Assembly (NCBI RefSeq): GCF_013113715.1
Contig: NZ_CP053344.1
Span: forward strand, 3,782,001 to 3,846,000
Direction of reading: 5' to 3'
DNA length: 64,000 nt
Source: Herbiconiux sp. SALV-R1
Lineage (GTDB): Bacteria > Actinomycetota > Actinomycetes > Actinomycetales > Microbacteriaceae
Positions 7,962 to 15,596 of the stretch are shown here, in pieces (positions within the stretch are counted from its first letter, which is position 1; every line of letters begins with the position of its first letter). The notes under the pieces are model-generated. The model made no database searches. It was not told the origin of the DNA and saw only the letters and a program-made list of their open reading frames with translations. Position numbers and translations under genes: made by a program.

Positions 7962-8770
7962 ACCCGTCCCTCGTCGCCGCCGTCGCCCAGCTCGCACCCA
8001 CCGTCGACGGCGCCGCCAACCGCGACACGATCGCGGCGCTCACCGCCGACGCCGCCCGGGCCGGCGCGCGGCTCGTCGTCTTCCCCGAAGAGGCGATGCT
8101 GCTGGCCGGCGACGTCACCGGGCCGCTCGGACTCGTCGTCGAGGAGGAGTGGCCGCTCTTCCTCGCCCAGCTCTCGCTGCTCGCCACCCAGCACGAGCTG
8201 TGGATCATCGCGGGCGGCTACGAGCCCACCGGCAGCGACCGCCCGTTCAACACCCTCGTGGTCGTGAACCCGCGGGGCGAGGTCGTCGAGTCGTACCGCA
8301 AGCTGCACCTCTACGACGCCTTCTCCTACCGGGAGAGCGACTACGTCACGGGCGGCACCGAGCTGCCCCCCGTGGTGATGATCGAGGGCGTCGCGATCGG
8401 CCTCGTGAACTGCTACGACATCCGCTTCCCCGAGCTGAGCCGCGATCTCGTCGCGCGCGGCGCCGACGTGCTCTCCATCTCGGCGGCCTGGGTCGCCGGG
8501 GCGCGCAAGGAGGAGCACTGGGAGACCCTCGTCAAGGCCCGCGCCATCGAGAGCACCTGCTGGGTGCTCGCCGCCGGCTCCTCGTCTCCGGAGTGCATCG
8601 GCAGCAGCCTCATCGTCGACCCCATGGGTGTGGAGCGCGCCGGCCTCGGCACCGTGAAGGAGGCGATCGCCGTCGTCGAGCTCTCACTCGACCGCACTGC
8701 CGAGGTGCGCGAGGTTCTGCCCGCCCTCGCGAACCGCCGTCTCGTCTCGACCGTCACCGTTCAGGAGTAA
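7958..8770 (+). CDS. Carbon-nitrogen hydrolase (nitrilase superfamily amidase)
   Basis: A 270-residue cytoplasmic amidase or nitrilase-fold enzyme. The catalytic triad is visible: Glu44 in VVFPEEAML, Lys115 in SYRKLHLYDAF and the nucleophile Cys152 in VNCYDIRFPEL. The CYDIRFPEL form is closest to the Nit/omega-amidase/dGSH-amidase branch and unlike the CWDQWFPE type of N-carbamoylputrescine amidase. The reaction is hydrolysis of a C-N bond releasing ammonia and a carboxylate. The GTG start overlaps the ATPase stop, so it belongs to the amine importer operon, which suggests that its substrate derives from the imported compound. The exact amide is unknown. Confidence 0.85.
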   Translation: MNPSLVAAVAQLAPTVDGAANRDTIAALTADAARAGARLVVFPEEAMLLAGDVTGPLGLVVEEEWPLFLAQLSLLATQHELWIIAGGYEPTGSDRPFNTLVVVNPRGEVVESYRKLHLYDAFSYRESDYVTGGTELPPVVMIEGVAIGLVNCYDIRFPELSRDLVARGADVLSISAAWVAGARKEEHWETLVKARAIESTCWVLAAGSSSPECIGSSLIVDPMGVERAGLGTVKEAIAVVELSLDRTAEVREVLPALANRRLVSTVTVQE

Positions 8771-8778
8771 GCACCACC

Positions 8779-9459
8779 ATGCCGTTCAGCCAGGGGCCCA
8801 CGCCCGCCGCCCTGCCCGCCGAGCTCGTCGAGAAGCTCGAGCGGGTCTCCTTCCCCACCCTCGGCCACTACCTCGAGGAGGGCTTCGCCGACTACGGCAT
8901 CCGTCGCCTCGTGGGCACCACGCGCGTGGTCGGCCGGGCCATCACCGTGCGCCTCACCGCGCAGGACTCGACCGTGCTGCACCACGCCGCCGGCTGGTGC
9001 GAACCCGGCGACGTGTTCGTCATCGACACCGGCGGCGACACCCGCCACGCCCCCGTGGGCGAGGTGCTCGCGGCGACGCTGGCGCTCCGCGGAGCGGCCG
9101 GCGTGATCGTCGACGGCGTCGTCACCGACCTCGACGAGGTGGAGCACTTCGGGCTCCCCGTCTACGCCCGCGGGTCGAGCGTGCTCACCACGAAGCTGCT
9201 GTCGGTGGATGCCGGCGGCGTGAACATCCCCGTCACCTGCGGCGGGGTCGCGGTGCAGCCGGGCGACGTCGTGCTCGCCGACCGCAACGGCGTGTTCTTC
9301 GGCTCCGTCGACGTGGTCTCCGCGCTCATCGACACCGCGCTCGCCGACGACGCCGAGGAGCCCGAGCTGGTCGAGGAGCTGCGCCGGGGCGCGCGGCTCG
9401 GCGACCTCACCGGCGCGAGCGCCGCGGTGGCGGGCTTCGCCGCGGGCACCGCATCCTGA
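8779..9459 (+). CDS. RraA-family protein (HMG aldolase/oxaloacetate decarboxylase-like)
   Basis: A 226-residue protein of the RraA/demethylmenaquinone-methyltransferase-like fold. The diagnostic motifs are present: GDVFVIDTGGDTRHAPVGEV, where the glycine-rich loop binds the substrate carboxylate, and GVIVDGVVTDLDEV, corresponding to the RDxxx-D metal/substrate motif but with Gly-Val-Val-Thr-Asp in place of the usual R-D pair. Enzymatic members cleave 4-hydroxy-4-methyl-2-oxoglutarate or decarboxylate oxaloacetate with a divalent metal. Altered motif residues mean the reaction could differ. It is eight bases after the amidase gene, so co-transcription is clear. Confidence 0.8.
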   Translation: MPFSQGPTPAALPAELVEKLERVSFPTLGHYLEEGFADYGIRRLVGTTRVVGRAITVRLTAQDSTVLHHAAGWCEPGDVFVIDTGGDTRHAPVGEVLAATLALRGAAGVIVDGVVTDLDEVEHFGLPVYARGSSVLTTKLLSVDAGGVNIPVTCGGVAVQPGDVVLADRNGVFFGSVDVVSALIDTALADDAEEPELVEELRRGARLGDLTGASAAVAGFAAGTAS

Positions 9460-9489
9460 CCTTCCCGACCTTTCCCGCACGAACCGTCT

Positions 9490-9536
9490 GAGAATCACGC
9501 CGTCGAGGCTCTCCACGGCTCGACGCGCCGATTCTC
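9490..9536. repeat. Imperfect inverted repeat between rraA-like and BKACE genes
   Basis: GAGAATC (9490-9496) and CGTCGAG (9501-9507) on the left are matched by CTCGACG (9519-9525) and GATTCTC (9530-9536) on the right, with a four-base unpaired internal loop on each side and an 11-base terminal loop. In RNA this forms a two-part stem with no T-run after it, 28 bases before the BKACE start codon. It may stabilise or attenuate the message within the operon, or be an operator. Confidence 0.5.
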
Positions 9537-9564
9537 CTACCGAACCACACCCCACGGAGCACCC

Positions 9565-10320
9565 ATGCTGATCAAAGCCGCCGTCAACGGAGGCCGTACC
9601 CGCGACGAGCACCCGGCAGTCCCCCTCACGAACGAGGAGATCGCCGAGGCCGCCCGCGCGGCCGTCGCCGCCGGCGCCGACGTGGTGCACGCCCATGTGC
9701 GCACCGCCGACGGCGGGCAGACCATCGCTCCGGATGCGGTGGCCGCCATGGTGCGCGCCGTCAAGTCGGTCGACCCCTCGGTGGTCGTCGGCACCACCAC
9801 CGGGCTCTGGACCTGCTCGGGCCACGAGGAGCGCATGCGCCACCTCGCCGCCTGGCCCGCTGACGCGTTGCCCGACTTCGCGTCGGTCGCGTTCTCGGAA
9901 GAGGGTGCCGCCGAGGCCGCCTCGCTCGTGATCGAGCGCGGCATGGTGCTCGAGAGCGCGGTGTGGCACATCGACGAAGTGCCTGCTCTGCTCGCGTCGC
10001 CGACCCTGCACCAGAACGTGCGCGTGCTCATCGAGCCCGAAGACGAGGAGCCCGACGCCGCCGTGGCGCACGCACGCGCCATCGCCGAGGCCCTCCGCTC
10101 GGGCGGCGTCACCGCGCCGCTGCTGTACCACGGCTACGACGCGACGGCCTGGCCCGTGGTGCGCGCGGCGATCGCCGACGGTGCCGAGGTGCGTGTGGGC
10201 TTCGAAGACATGCTGGTGCTCGACGACGGCTCGGTGGCGCCGGACAACGTGGCAATGGTGGAGCTGGCGCTCGCTCTCGAGGCGCGTGCTCTCGACGCGG
10301 CGGAGGCGCGGTTGGCCTGA
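9565..10320 (+). CDS. BKACE-family protein (beta-keto acid cleavage enzyme, DUF849)
   Basis: A 251-residue TIM-barrel protein. The family start (AAVNGGRTRDEHPAVPLTNE), the zinc-binding His42-x-His44 in VVHAHVRTADGG and the TTTG segment all match 3-keto-5-aminohexanoate cleavage proteins, which convert a beta-keto acid plus acetyl-CoA into acetoacetate and a CoA ester. It is shorter than the classical enzyme (about 270-310 residues) and belongs to a compact subgroup. The gap of 105 bases from the RraA-like gene contains an inverted repeat. Operon context suggests it acts late in breakdown of an amine-derived keto acid; the substrate is unknown. Confidence 0.85.
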   Translation: MLIKAAVNGGRTRDEHPAVPLTNEEIAEAARAAVAAGADVVHAHVRTADGGQTIAPDAVAAMVRAVKSVDPSVVVGTTTGLWTCSGHEERMRHLAAWPADALPDFASVAFSEEGAAEAASLVIERGMVLESAVWHIDEVPALLASPTLHQNVRVLIEPEDEEPDAAVAHARAIAEALRSGGVTAPLLYHGYDATAWPVVRAAIADGAEVRVGFEDMLVLDDGSVAPDNVAMVELALALEARALDAAEARLA

Positions 10321-10347
10321 GCGCTCCGCCGCGCGCGACAATAGGGT

Positions 10348-10845
10348 ATGGCTGCAGACGCCCTCGATCGCCGCCTCGTCGAGCTGCTCGGCGAGGACGG
10401 TCGTCGCGCCTTCACCGACATCGCCGCGACCGTCGGGGTCTCGGAGGCCACCGTGCGGGCGCGCATCCAGCGGCTCACCTCGAACGGCACGCTGCGCATC
10501 GTCGCCCTCTGCAACCCGCTCACCCTCGGGCACCAGTCGGTGCGGCTGCTGCTCACCGTGCACGGGCTGAGCCCGCGCAACGTCGCGAAGTCGCTCACCG
10601 GGCTGCCGACGATCGGTCACGTGGCGCTCACCTCGGGCGCCCACGACATCTACCTCGAGGCGACCCCGCGCGATCTGGGGCAGCTCGCCGATCTGCTCGA
10701 CGACATCCGCCGCACGCCGGGCGTGGTGACGATCGACCAGTTCGTGCTCACCCGGCTGTATAAGGACTACTCGTGGAACGGTCTGCGCGATCAGTCGGGC
10801 GAGCGCGCCATGGGCGGGTCGCTCGGGGCGACGCCGGCCGGGTGA
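10348..10845 (+). CDS. Lrp/AsnC-family regulator, operon-distal
   Basis: A 165-residue regulator. The AsnC-type winged helix-turn-helix covers residues 1-55 (LDRRLVELLGEDGRRAFTDI, then VSEATVRARIQRL), followed by the RAM ligand-binding domain (SVRLLLTVHG ... HDIYLEA). The start ATG follows BKACE by 28 bases, and a GACAAT box ends only five bases upstream, so it may also be transcribed on its own. Lrp-type proteins respond to amino acids or related acids; placement suggests it senses the substrate or a product of this catabolic cluster. It converges with a second Lrp gene. Confidence 0.88.
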   Translation: MAADALDRRLVELLGEDGRRAFTDIAATVGVSEATVRARIQRLTSNGTLRIVALCNPLTLGHQSVRLLLTVHGLSPRNVAKSLTGLPTIGHVALTSGAHDIYLEATPRDLGQLADLLDDIRRTPGVVTIDQFVLTRLYKDYSWNGLRDQSGERAMGGSLGATPAG

Positions 10846-10872
10846 CGGGGAGCGCACCGCCCCCGCCCTCGC

Positions 10873-11385
10873 TCAGCGGGGCAGGGCGCCGGTCGCCGGA
10901 TGCGGGCGGGTCGGCCGGCCGATCGGCTCCCGGAAGCCCGACCACACGTACTCGTCTTTGATCACCTCGAGCACCGCTGCCGTCTCGAGGTGGTCGACGC
11001 CCGTGATGGAGCGCACGGTGTCGGTGAGGAACGCGTTCATCTGCGCCTGGTCGTCGCAGCGCACGTCGGCGCTGAGGTCGTAGGAGCCGATGCAGGCCCC
11101 CACGTACTTCACCTCGGGGAGGGCGGCGAGCGCCCGCGCCACCGTCTCGACCGTCGCGCCGCGCACGCGAATGGAGAGGTGAGCCTCGACGTAGCCCATC
11201 TTGGGGCTGTTCGGCATGCCCACCACCTGCACCACGCCGAGCGACAGCAGGCGGTGGTAACGCTGGCGCACACTCCCCTCGGAGAGCCCGACGTAGCGGG
11301 CGATCTGGCCGAAGGAACGACGGCCGTCGAGCCGCAGCTGATCGATGATCTTGCGATCGATCACGTCGACGGCCTCCAGCTCCAT
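10873..11385 (-). CDS. Lrp/AsnC-family regulator, convergent copy
   Basis: A 170-residue paralogue of the preceding regulator. The N-terminal helix-turn-helix is DVIDRKIIDQLRLDGRRSFG with LSEGSVRQRYHRL as recognition part; the RAM domain spans about residues 65-145 (ACIGSYDLSADVRCDDQAQM). The stop codons of the two Lrp genes are 27 bases apart on opposite strands. A TTGACC hexamer and a TGATTCAAT stretch precede its ATG at 11385, in the 147-base gap shared with the LCP gene. Whether it controls the amine cluster or something elsewhere is open. Confidence 0.88.
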   Translation of the reverse strand: MELEAVDVIDRKIIDQLRLDGRRSFGQIARYVGLSEGSVRQRYHRLLSLGVVQVVGMPNSPKMGYVEAHLSIRVRGATVETVARALAALPEVKYVGACIGSYDLSADVRCDDQAQMNAFLTDTVRSITGVDHLETAAVLEVIKDEYVWSGFREPIGRPTRPHPATGALPR

Positions 11386-11532
11386 GCCGCAATTGAATCA
11401 CGCGAGACGGCAAATGCCCGGTCAACCCTGAGAAAGTGCCCGGCCGACGGCGAGCCTTGTCGGCTACTATCGACCGTCGGACGGAACCGCACGCGCCGTC
11501 CCTCCCCCAGCATCCACGCGAAGGACACTCAT

Positions 11533-12825
11533 TTGAGCGACACCAGCCGGCGCCACGGGCGTCAGAAGACCGGGCCCACCCGCCACGGCCGACTGCACAC
11601 CCCGTCGCCCGTCGGGCTGGTCGTGAAGGCCGTCGCCGTCGCGCTGGCGGTCGCGCTGGTGAGCATCGGCGGTGTCGCGGCGTACGCGATCAACGGCATC
11701 GCGCAGCAGGTGAACGCCAACGCCGTCGACATCTCGGGCGGCGGCGAGCAGCCCCCGGCCCCGCCCGTGCTCGGAGCCTTCGAGGGCGGCTTCAACTTCC
11801 TCATCATCGGCACCGACAACGACCCCAACCAGGGCGACACCTTCGGTGAGCGCGACGCGACGCTGAACGACGTGAACATCCTTCTGCACGTCTCGGCCGA
11901 TCACAAGAACGCCGTGGTGGTGAGCTTTCCGCGCGACCTCATGATCGCGCATCCGGAGTGCACCGACCCCAGCACGGGCGAGGTGTTCGACGCGATGTCG
12001 TCGCAGCCGCTCAACGAGGCCTTCAGCCGCGGCGGACTCGCCTGCGTGAACACCACCATCGAGAGCCTCACCGGGCTCGACATCAACTACGCCGCCGCCA
12101 CCTCGTTCAACGGCGTCATCGAGATGACGAACGCCATCGGCGGTGTGCCGGTGTGCCTCGTCGAGCCCATCTTCGACTCGGACTCGGGCCTCGACCTGCC
12201 GGCCGGCACCAGCGTCATCGAGGGGCAGATGGCTCTCGCCTTTCTGCGCAACCGGCACGGCGTGGGCGACGGCAGCGACCTCTCGCGCATCGCCTCGCAG
12301 CAGCAGTACCTGTCGTCGATGGTGCGCACGCTGAAGAGCGCGAACACGCTCACCGACATCTCGAAGCTGTACGGTCTCGCCTCGGCGGCCGCCCAGAACA
12401 TCCAGCTGTCGACCTCGCTCACGAGCCTCGACTCGATGGTGTCGCTGGCGCTGACGATGAAAGACGTCGACCTCAACAACATCGTGTTCGTGCAGTACCC
12501 GACGGGTGCCGACGCCTACGACCCGAACAAGGTCGTTCCGGTGCAAGACCTCGCCGACGTGCTGTTCGCGAAGCTGCAGGCCGACGAGCCGTTCACGCTG
12601 GCCGAGGGTTCCACGGGCACCGGGTCGACGGTGGTCGACGACGGCACGACGACCCCGGCGGACCCCGGCACCGAAGCGGGTACCGACACGGGAACGGGTA
12701 CCGAGGCCGGCACGGGCGACCCGGCGGCCACGGATGCGCCCGTCGAGGCAAGCCCCGAGGTGATCGATGGGCTCAAGGGACAGACCGCCGCCGAGCAGAC
12801 CTGCGCAAACGCGTTCTCGTACTGA
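11533..12825 (+). CDS. LytR-CpsA-Psr (LCP) family cell-wall ligase
   Basis: A 430-residue membrane-anchored enzyme that attaches polyisoprenyl-linked glycopolymers to peptidoglycan on the outer face of the membrane. One N-terminal helix (about residues 35-58, AVALAVALVSIGGVAAYAIN) is followed by the LCP domain: FLIIGTDND, the SFPRDLMI motif and the RNRHGVGDGSDLSRI arginine motif that binds the lipid pyrophosphate. The C-terminal 80 residues are a Thr/Gly/Ala/Glu-rich tail. The start is taken as the rare codon TTG at 11533 (GAAGGA eight bases upstream), because the basic N-terminus and membrane helix begin there. A TACTAT box lies near 11465. Confidence 0.88.
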   Translation: MSDTSRRHGRQKTGPTRHGRLHTPSPVGLVVKAVAVALAVALVSIGGVAAYAINGIAQQVNANAVDISGGGEQPPAPPVLGAFEGGFNFLIIGTDNDPNQGDTFGERDATLNDVNILLHVSADHKNAVVVSFPRDLMIAHPECTDPSTGEVFDAMSSQPLNEAFSRGGLACVNTTIESLTGLDINYAAATSFNGVIEMTNAIGGVPVCLVEPIFDSDSGLDLPAGTSVIEGQMALAFLRNRHGVGDGSDLSRIASQQQYLSSMVRTLKSANTLTDISKLYGLASAAAQNIQLSTSLTSLDSMVSLALTMKDVDLNNIVFVQYPTGADAYDPNKVVPVQDLADVLFAKLQADEPFTLAEGSTGTGSTVVDDGTTTPADPGTEAGTDTGTGTEAGTGDPAATDAPVEASPEVIDGLKGQTAAEQTCANAFSY

Positions 12826-12972
12826 GGCGCTCACTCTCGGGCGGGGGTCTCATGGGACTGGGGTCTCATGAGACTGCAGCACGGCGGCGCGGGTGCTCGG
12901 GTCGGCTCGGGTTCATGCCGGGGTACCACGCGGTCGAGACCTGGGTGCGATTCGCGGCCGGCTGCGGCTGCG

Positions 12973-12978
12973 TAGCGT
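12973..12978 (+). promoter_or_regulatory. -10 box TAGCGT, leaderless promoter
   Basis: TAGCGT is separated by seven bases from the ATG at 12986, so the transcript probably starts at or next to the start codon. Confidence 0.55.
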
Positions 12979-12985
12979 CGAAGAC

Positions 12986-13447
12986 ATGACGAACCAGACC
13001 GAAACCCTCGACCCGACCACCCACCCCACCGACGACACCCGCCCCGCCGACACCGCGGCCACCGACACCGCGGCCACCGCCGCCACCACCCCGGTCACCG
13101 GCGGCACCACCCCCGGCGCCACCGGAGGCGCGTACGCCGGCGGACCCGTTCCGCCGATGCCCACGGGGCCCGCGGCACCGCAGTACTACGCGCCGGCACC
13201 GGCGAAGACCAACACCCTCGGCATCATCACGCTGGTGCTCGGTGTTCTCGGCTTCGGGCTCGTGCCCGTGATCACCGGCCACATCGCCCTCAACCAGATC
13301 AAGCGCACCCACGAAGACGGCCGCGGCATCACGCTCGCCGGTCTCATCCTCGGCTACGTGACCCTGGCCGGCTGGCTCGCCGTGGCCCTGTTCTGGATCG
13401 CCGCCGCCGGCATCGCGATCTTCGGCGCCGCGGTCTCGAGCTACTGA
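12986..13447 (+). CDS. DUF4190-domain membrane protein
   Basis: A 153-residue protein. Residues 1-70 are disordered, rich in Thr, Ala, Pro and Asp. Residues 75-150 carry two membrane helices with the DUF4190 pattern (LGIITLVLGVLGFGLVPVIT, then GHIALNQIKRTHEDGRGITLAGLILGY). The domain is common in actinobacteria, and its function is not known. The coding end runs into a strong bidirectional terminator shared with the convergent DUF2207 gene. A second, shorter DUF4190-like gene lies at 37298-37564. Confidence 0.8.
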   Translation: MTNQTETLDPTTHPTDDTRPADTAATDTAATAATTPVTGGTTPGATGGAYAGGPVPPMPTGPAAPQYYAPAPAKTNTLGIITLVLGVLGFGLVPVITGHIALNQIKRTHEDGRGITLAGLILGYVTLAGWLAVALFWIAAAGIAIFGAAVSSY

Positions 13448-13491
13448 GACCCGACCCGCGACCGAGGGAGGGAGACGGACAGCACGGCAGC

Positions 13492-13524
13492 GAGGTGGCG
13501 GGGTCGATCAGACCCCGCCACCTC
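13492..13524. terminator. Perfect 14-bp hairpin terminator with a stop codon in its loop
   Basis: GAGGTGGCGGGGTC (13492-13505) pairs fully with GACCCCGCCACCTC (13511-13524) around the loop GATCA. The loop contains the TGA stop (13508-13510) of the DUF2207 gene on the minus strand, so one stem arm encodes that protein's last Gly residues. It serves both convergent genes. There is no long T-run. Confidence 0.7.
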
Positions 13525-15430
13525 CGCCGCCACCACCGCCACCACCCGAGAAGCCCCCTCCTCCGGAGAAGCCGCTCGAACTGCTCACCGAGCTGCCCGA
13601 GTACGACGAGGCGGTGCTCGCCGACATGGCCGAGATGCTCGAGGCGAACAGGTAGGCGTTGAAGGCCCCGTCGCCTCCGCCGTACCAGTCGGGCCGGCTG
13701 CCGAGGCTCTCGTAGTAGGTGCCGAGCACCTTCGCCCACTCGGTCTCGAGATCGAGCAGCACCGCGTAGGGCAGCAGCTTCTCGTACAGCTTCACCACCT
13801 GCCCCCAGTCGGGTGCGTTCACGCCCGTGCGCAGCGCACCCTCGGGGCTCTGCAGCACGCGGTACCGCTCCTCCTCCGCCCACTCGATGTACATGCGGAT
13901 GCCCTTGATGTAGTCACGCAGCTCCGACCCCTTCGCGGTGAGGGGCGCCCGGAACGAGATGGCGATGACGACGGGAACCGTCACCACGGCCGCGAACACG
14001 AACAGGATGGGCAGTGCGCCGCCCAGACCGAGATCGGCCGCTTGGATGCCGCAGACGACGCCTACCCCGGCCAGCACGAAGGCTGCGAGCAGCAGCAGCG
14101 ACGACCGCCCCGAGACCCCCTTCTTGAAGTACCCCTCCTCGATGGCACGCTTGCGCGTCGCCTGGGTGAGCTTGTAGAGGGCCTTCGCCAGGGGTGTGTC
14201 GTTCTTCTTCAGCTCCTTCCACGCATCGGGGGCCAGGTCTTTGCCGAACACGATGCGGGCGAACTCGAGCTCGGCGGCGTTCAGACCCTGCGCCGTGAGC
14301 AGGTGCAGCCAGTAGACGGGCTTCTTGAGCACGATGCCGCCCTCCTGCTCCACGATCTGGATGTTGTGGCGCACCGCCAGGTCGACGAACGACGCCGCCG
14401 TCGCCCGGGCGGTCTTCTTCATCACCATCGACGCCAGGAAGAGGTCGACCCCGGGCGGCGGTGTGTACTCGGGGATGATCGTCGGCCGGCCCGGCGCGTC
14501 TCGCAGCCTGGTGACCCGGTAGACGATCGCGAGCACGATGAGCAGCAGCGAGAGCGCGAGGGCGATCAGCTGCACCCAGCTCCACCCGCTCGAGAGGTAC
14601 GACATGTCTCGCGGCGTGAAGGTGCCCGCGGTGAACGCGATGCCGACGGTGACGTTCTCGCCCGGGCCGAGTTCGGTGTTCTCGGTCGTGAACACGGCGG
14701 CCCCGCCGTCGTCGCTGCGCTCGGTGGCGCAGGAGGTGCCGTCTCCCTGGGCGCCGACGAAGCATCCGGTGTCGCCGGTGAGGGCGGGCACGAGCTCTGG
14801 CGCCACCACCGTGGTGGTGCGGTGCTCGGCGAACGGCTGCCGCCACAGGGTGCCGTTGGTGTCCCAGTAGAACTCGTCGTCGTCGGTGTTCTCGAAGTAG
14901 CCGGTGACGTCGCGCTGCGTGTACGTGAGCACGTAGCTCTGCTCACCGTGCACGTAGTCGTCACCGGCGATGGTGACGACGAGGTTGCCGTCTTCGGTCT
15001 CGCTCTCGTACTCGCGCGGGGTGCCGTCGGCGTCGGTGACCGAGACCAGCTCGAGATCGGTCGGATGCCCCTGGTAGTCGAGCGGGATGGCGCGCTGGAT
15101 GCCGCGGTTCTGGTCGAACTCGGGGAACTCGGCGACGAAGGTCTCGGTGGTGCGGAGGGTGGAGTGCCCCTCGTCGTCGATGCCGAGCTCGTAGCGCCCG
15201 TCGAACGACGAGAAGGTGAAGTCGTTCACCCCGCGCTGCGGGGCGCTCGCCGGCGCGAGGGCCATCGCCGAGCTCCCCGACACGAGGGTGCTCGCCGAGG
15301 CGGCCGGCGCCCCGGCGGCCACCGCCCCCGCGGCGAGACCGACGACGGCCAGCACCACGAGCATCCGTCGCCCTACGCCCCTCGCCGCACGACGACGGGC
15401 TGAGGCACGGGCGAGCAGCTGAGCGACCAT
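13508..15430 (-). CDS. DUF2207-domain membrane protein
   Basis: A 640-residue predicted envelope protein. A signal segment (about residues 20-47, ending ASAS) is followed by the extracellular DUF2207 domain (VNDFTFSSFDGRYELGIDDE ... ETFVAEFPEFDQNRGIQRAI), a membrane helix near residue 290 (QLIALALSLLLIVLAIVYRV), a long cytoplasmic domain (FLASMVMKKTARATAASFVD ... ), two further helices near residues 440-490 and a cytoplasmic region rich in aromatic residues. The last 45 residues are Ser then Gly runs (FSGGGGFSGGGG). ATG at 15430 is preferred over GTG 15436 because a TAGAGT box lies six bases before it. Function unknown; widespread in actinobacteria and firmicutes. Confidence 0.85.
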   Translation of the reverse strand: MVAQLLARASARRRAARGVGRRMLVVLAVVGLAAGAVAAGAPAASASTLVSGSSAMALAPASAPQRGVNDFTFSSFDGRYELGIDDEGHSTLRTTETFVAEFPEFDQNRGIQRAIPLDYQGHPTDLELVSVTDADGTPREYESETEDGNLVVTIAGDDYVHGEQSYVLTYTQRDVTGYFENTDDDEFYWDTNGTLWRQPFAEHRTTTVVAPELVPALTGDTGCFVGAQGDGTSCATERSDDGGAAVFTTENTELGPGENVTVGIAFTAGTFTPRDMSYLSSGWSWVQLIALALSLLLIVLAIVYRVTRLRDAPGRPTIIPEYTPPPGVDLFLASMVMKKTARATAASFVDLAVRHNIQIVEQEGGIVLKKPVYWLHLLTAQGLNAAELEFARIVFGKDLAPDAWKELKKNDTPLAKALYKLTQATRKRAIEEGYFKKGVSGRSSLLLLAAFVLAGVGVVCGIQAADLGLGGALPILFVFAAVVTVPVVIAISFRAPLTAKGSELRDYIKGIRMYIEWAEEERYRVLQSPEGALRTGVNAPDWGQVVKLYEKLLPYAVLLDLETEWAKVLGTYYESLGSRPDWYGGGDGAFNAYLFASSISAMSASTASSYSGSSVSSSSGFSGGGGFSGGGGGGGGGGGV

Positions 15431-15436
15431 GCTCAC

Positions 15437-15442
15437 ACTCTA
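15437..15442 (-). promoter_or_regulatory. -10 box TAGAGT, leaderless promoter of the DUF2207 gene
   Basis: TAGAGT on the minus strand ends six bases before the ATG at 15430 and settles the start choice against the upstream in-frame GTG. Confidence 0.55.
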
Positions 15443-15596
15443 GTCACCGCCCCCGACATTCCGGAGGAATGCTCATCCGATGCAGTGCCGTCGAAGATAA
15501 GGCGGATGACCTAGGTGCACCGGCCGCCTCAGGGAGCAGCATGGACTCGTTCGATCGTCGCGGCCACCGGTGCCGCCCGGCTTGAGAGGAGCATCC

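Noticed and set aside
7958-8770. Assignment of the amidase as N-carbamoylputrescine amidase
   Set aside because: Context with a polyamine-type importer is tempting, but the nucleophile region CYDIRFPEL fits the Nit/omega-amidase branch and not the CWDQWFPE type.
13914-14846. Long alternative-frame ORFs, for example inside the DUF2207, ClpB and P-type ATPase genes
   Set aside because: They are Arg/Ala/Pro-rich shadow frames of recognised genes without any motif.
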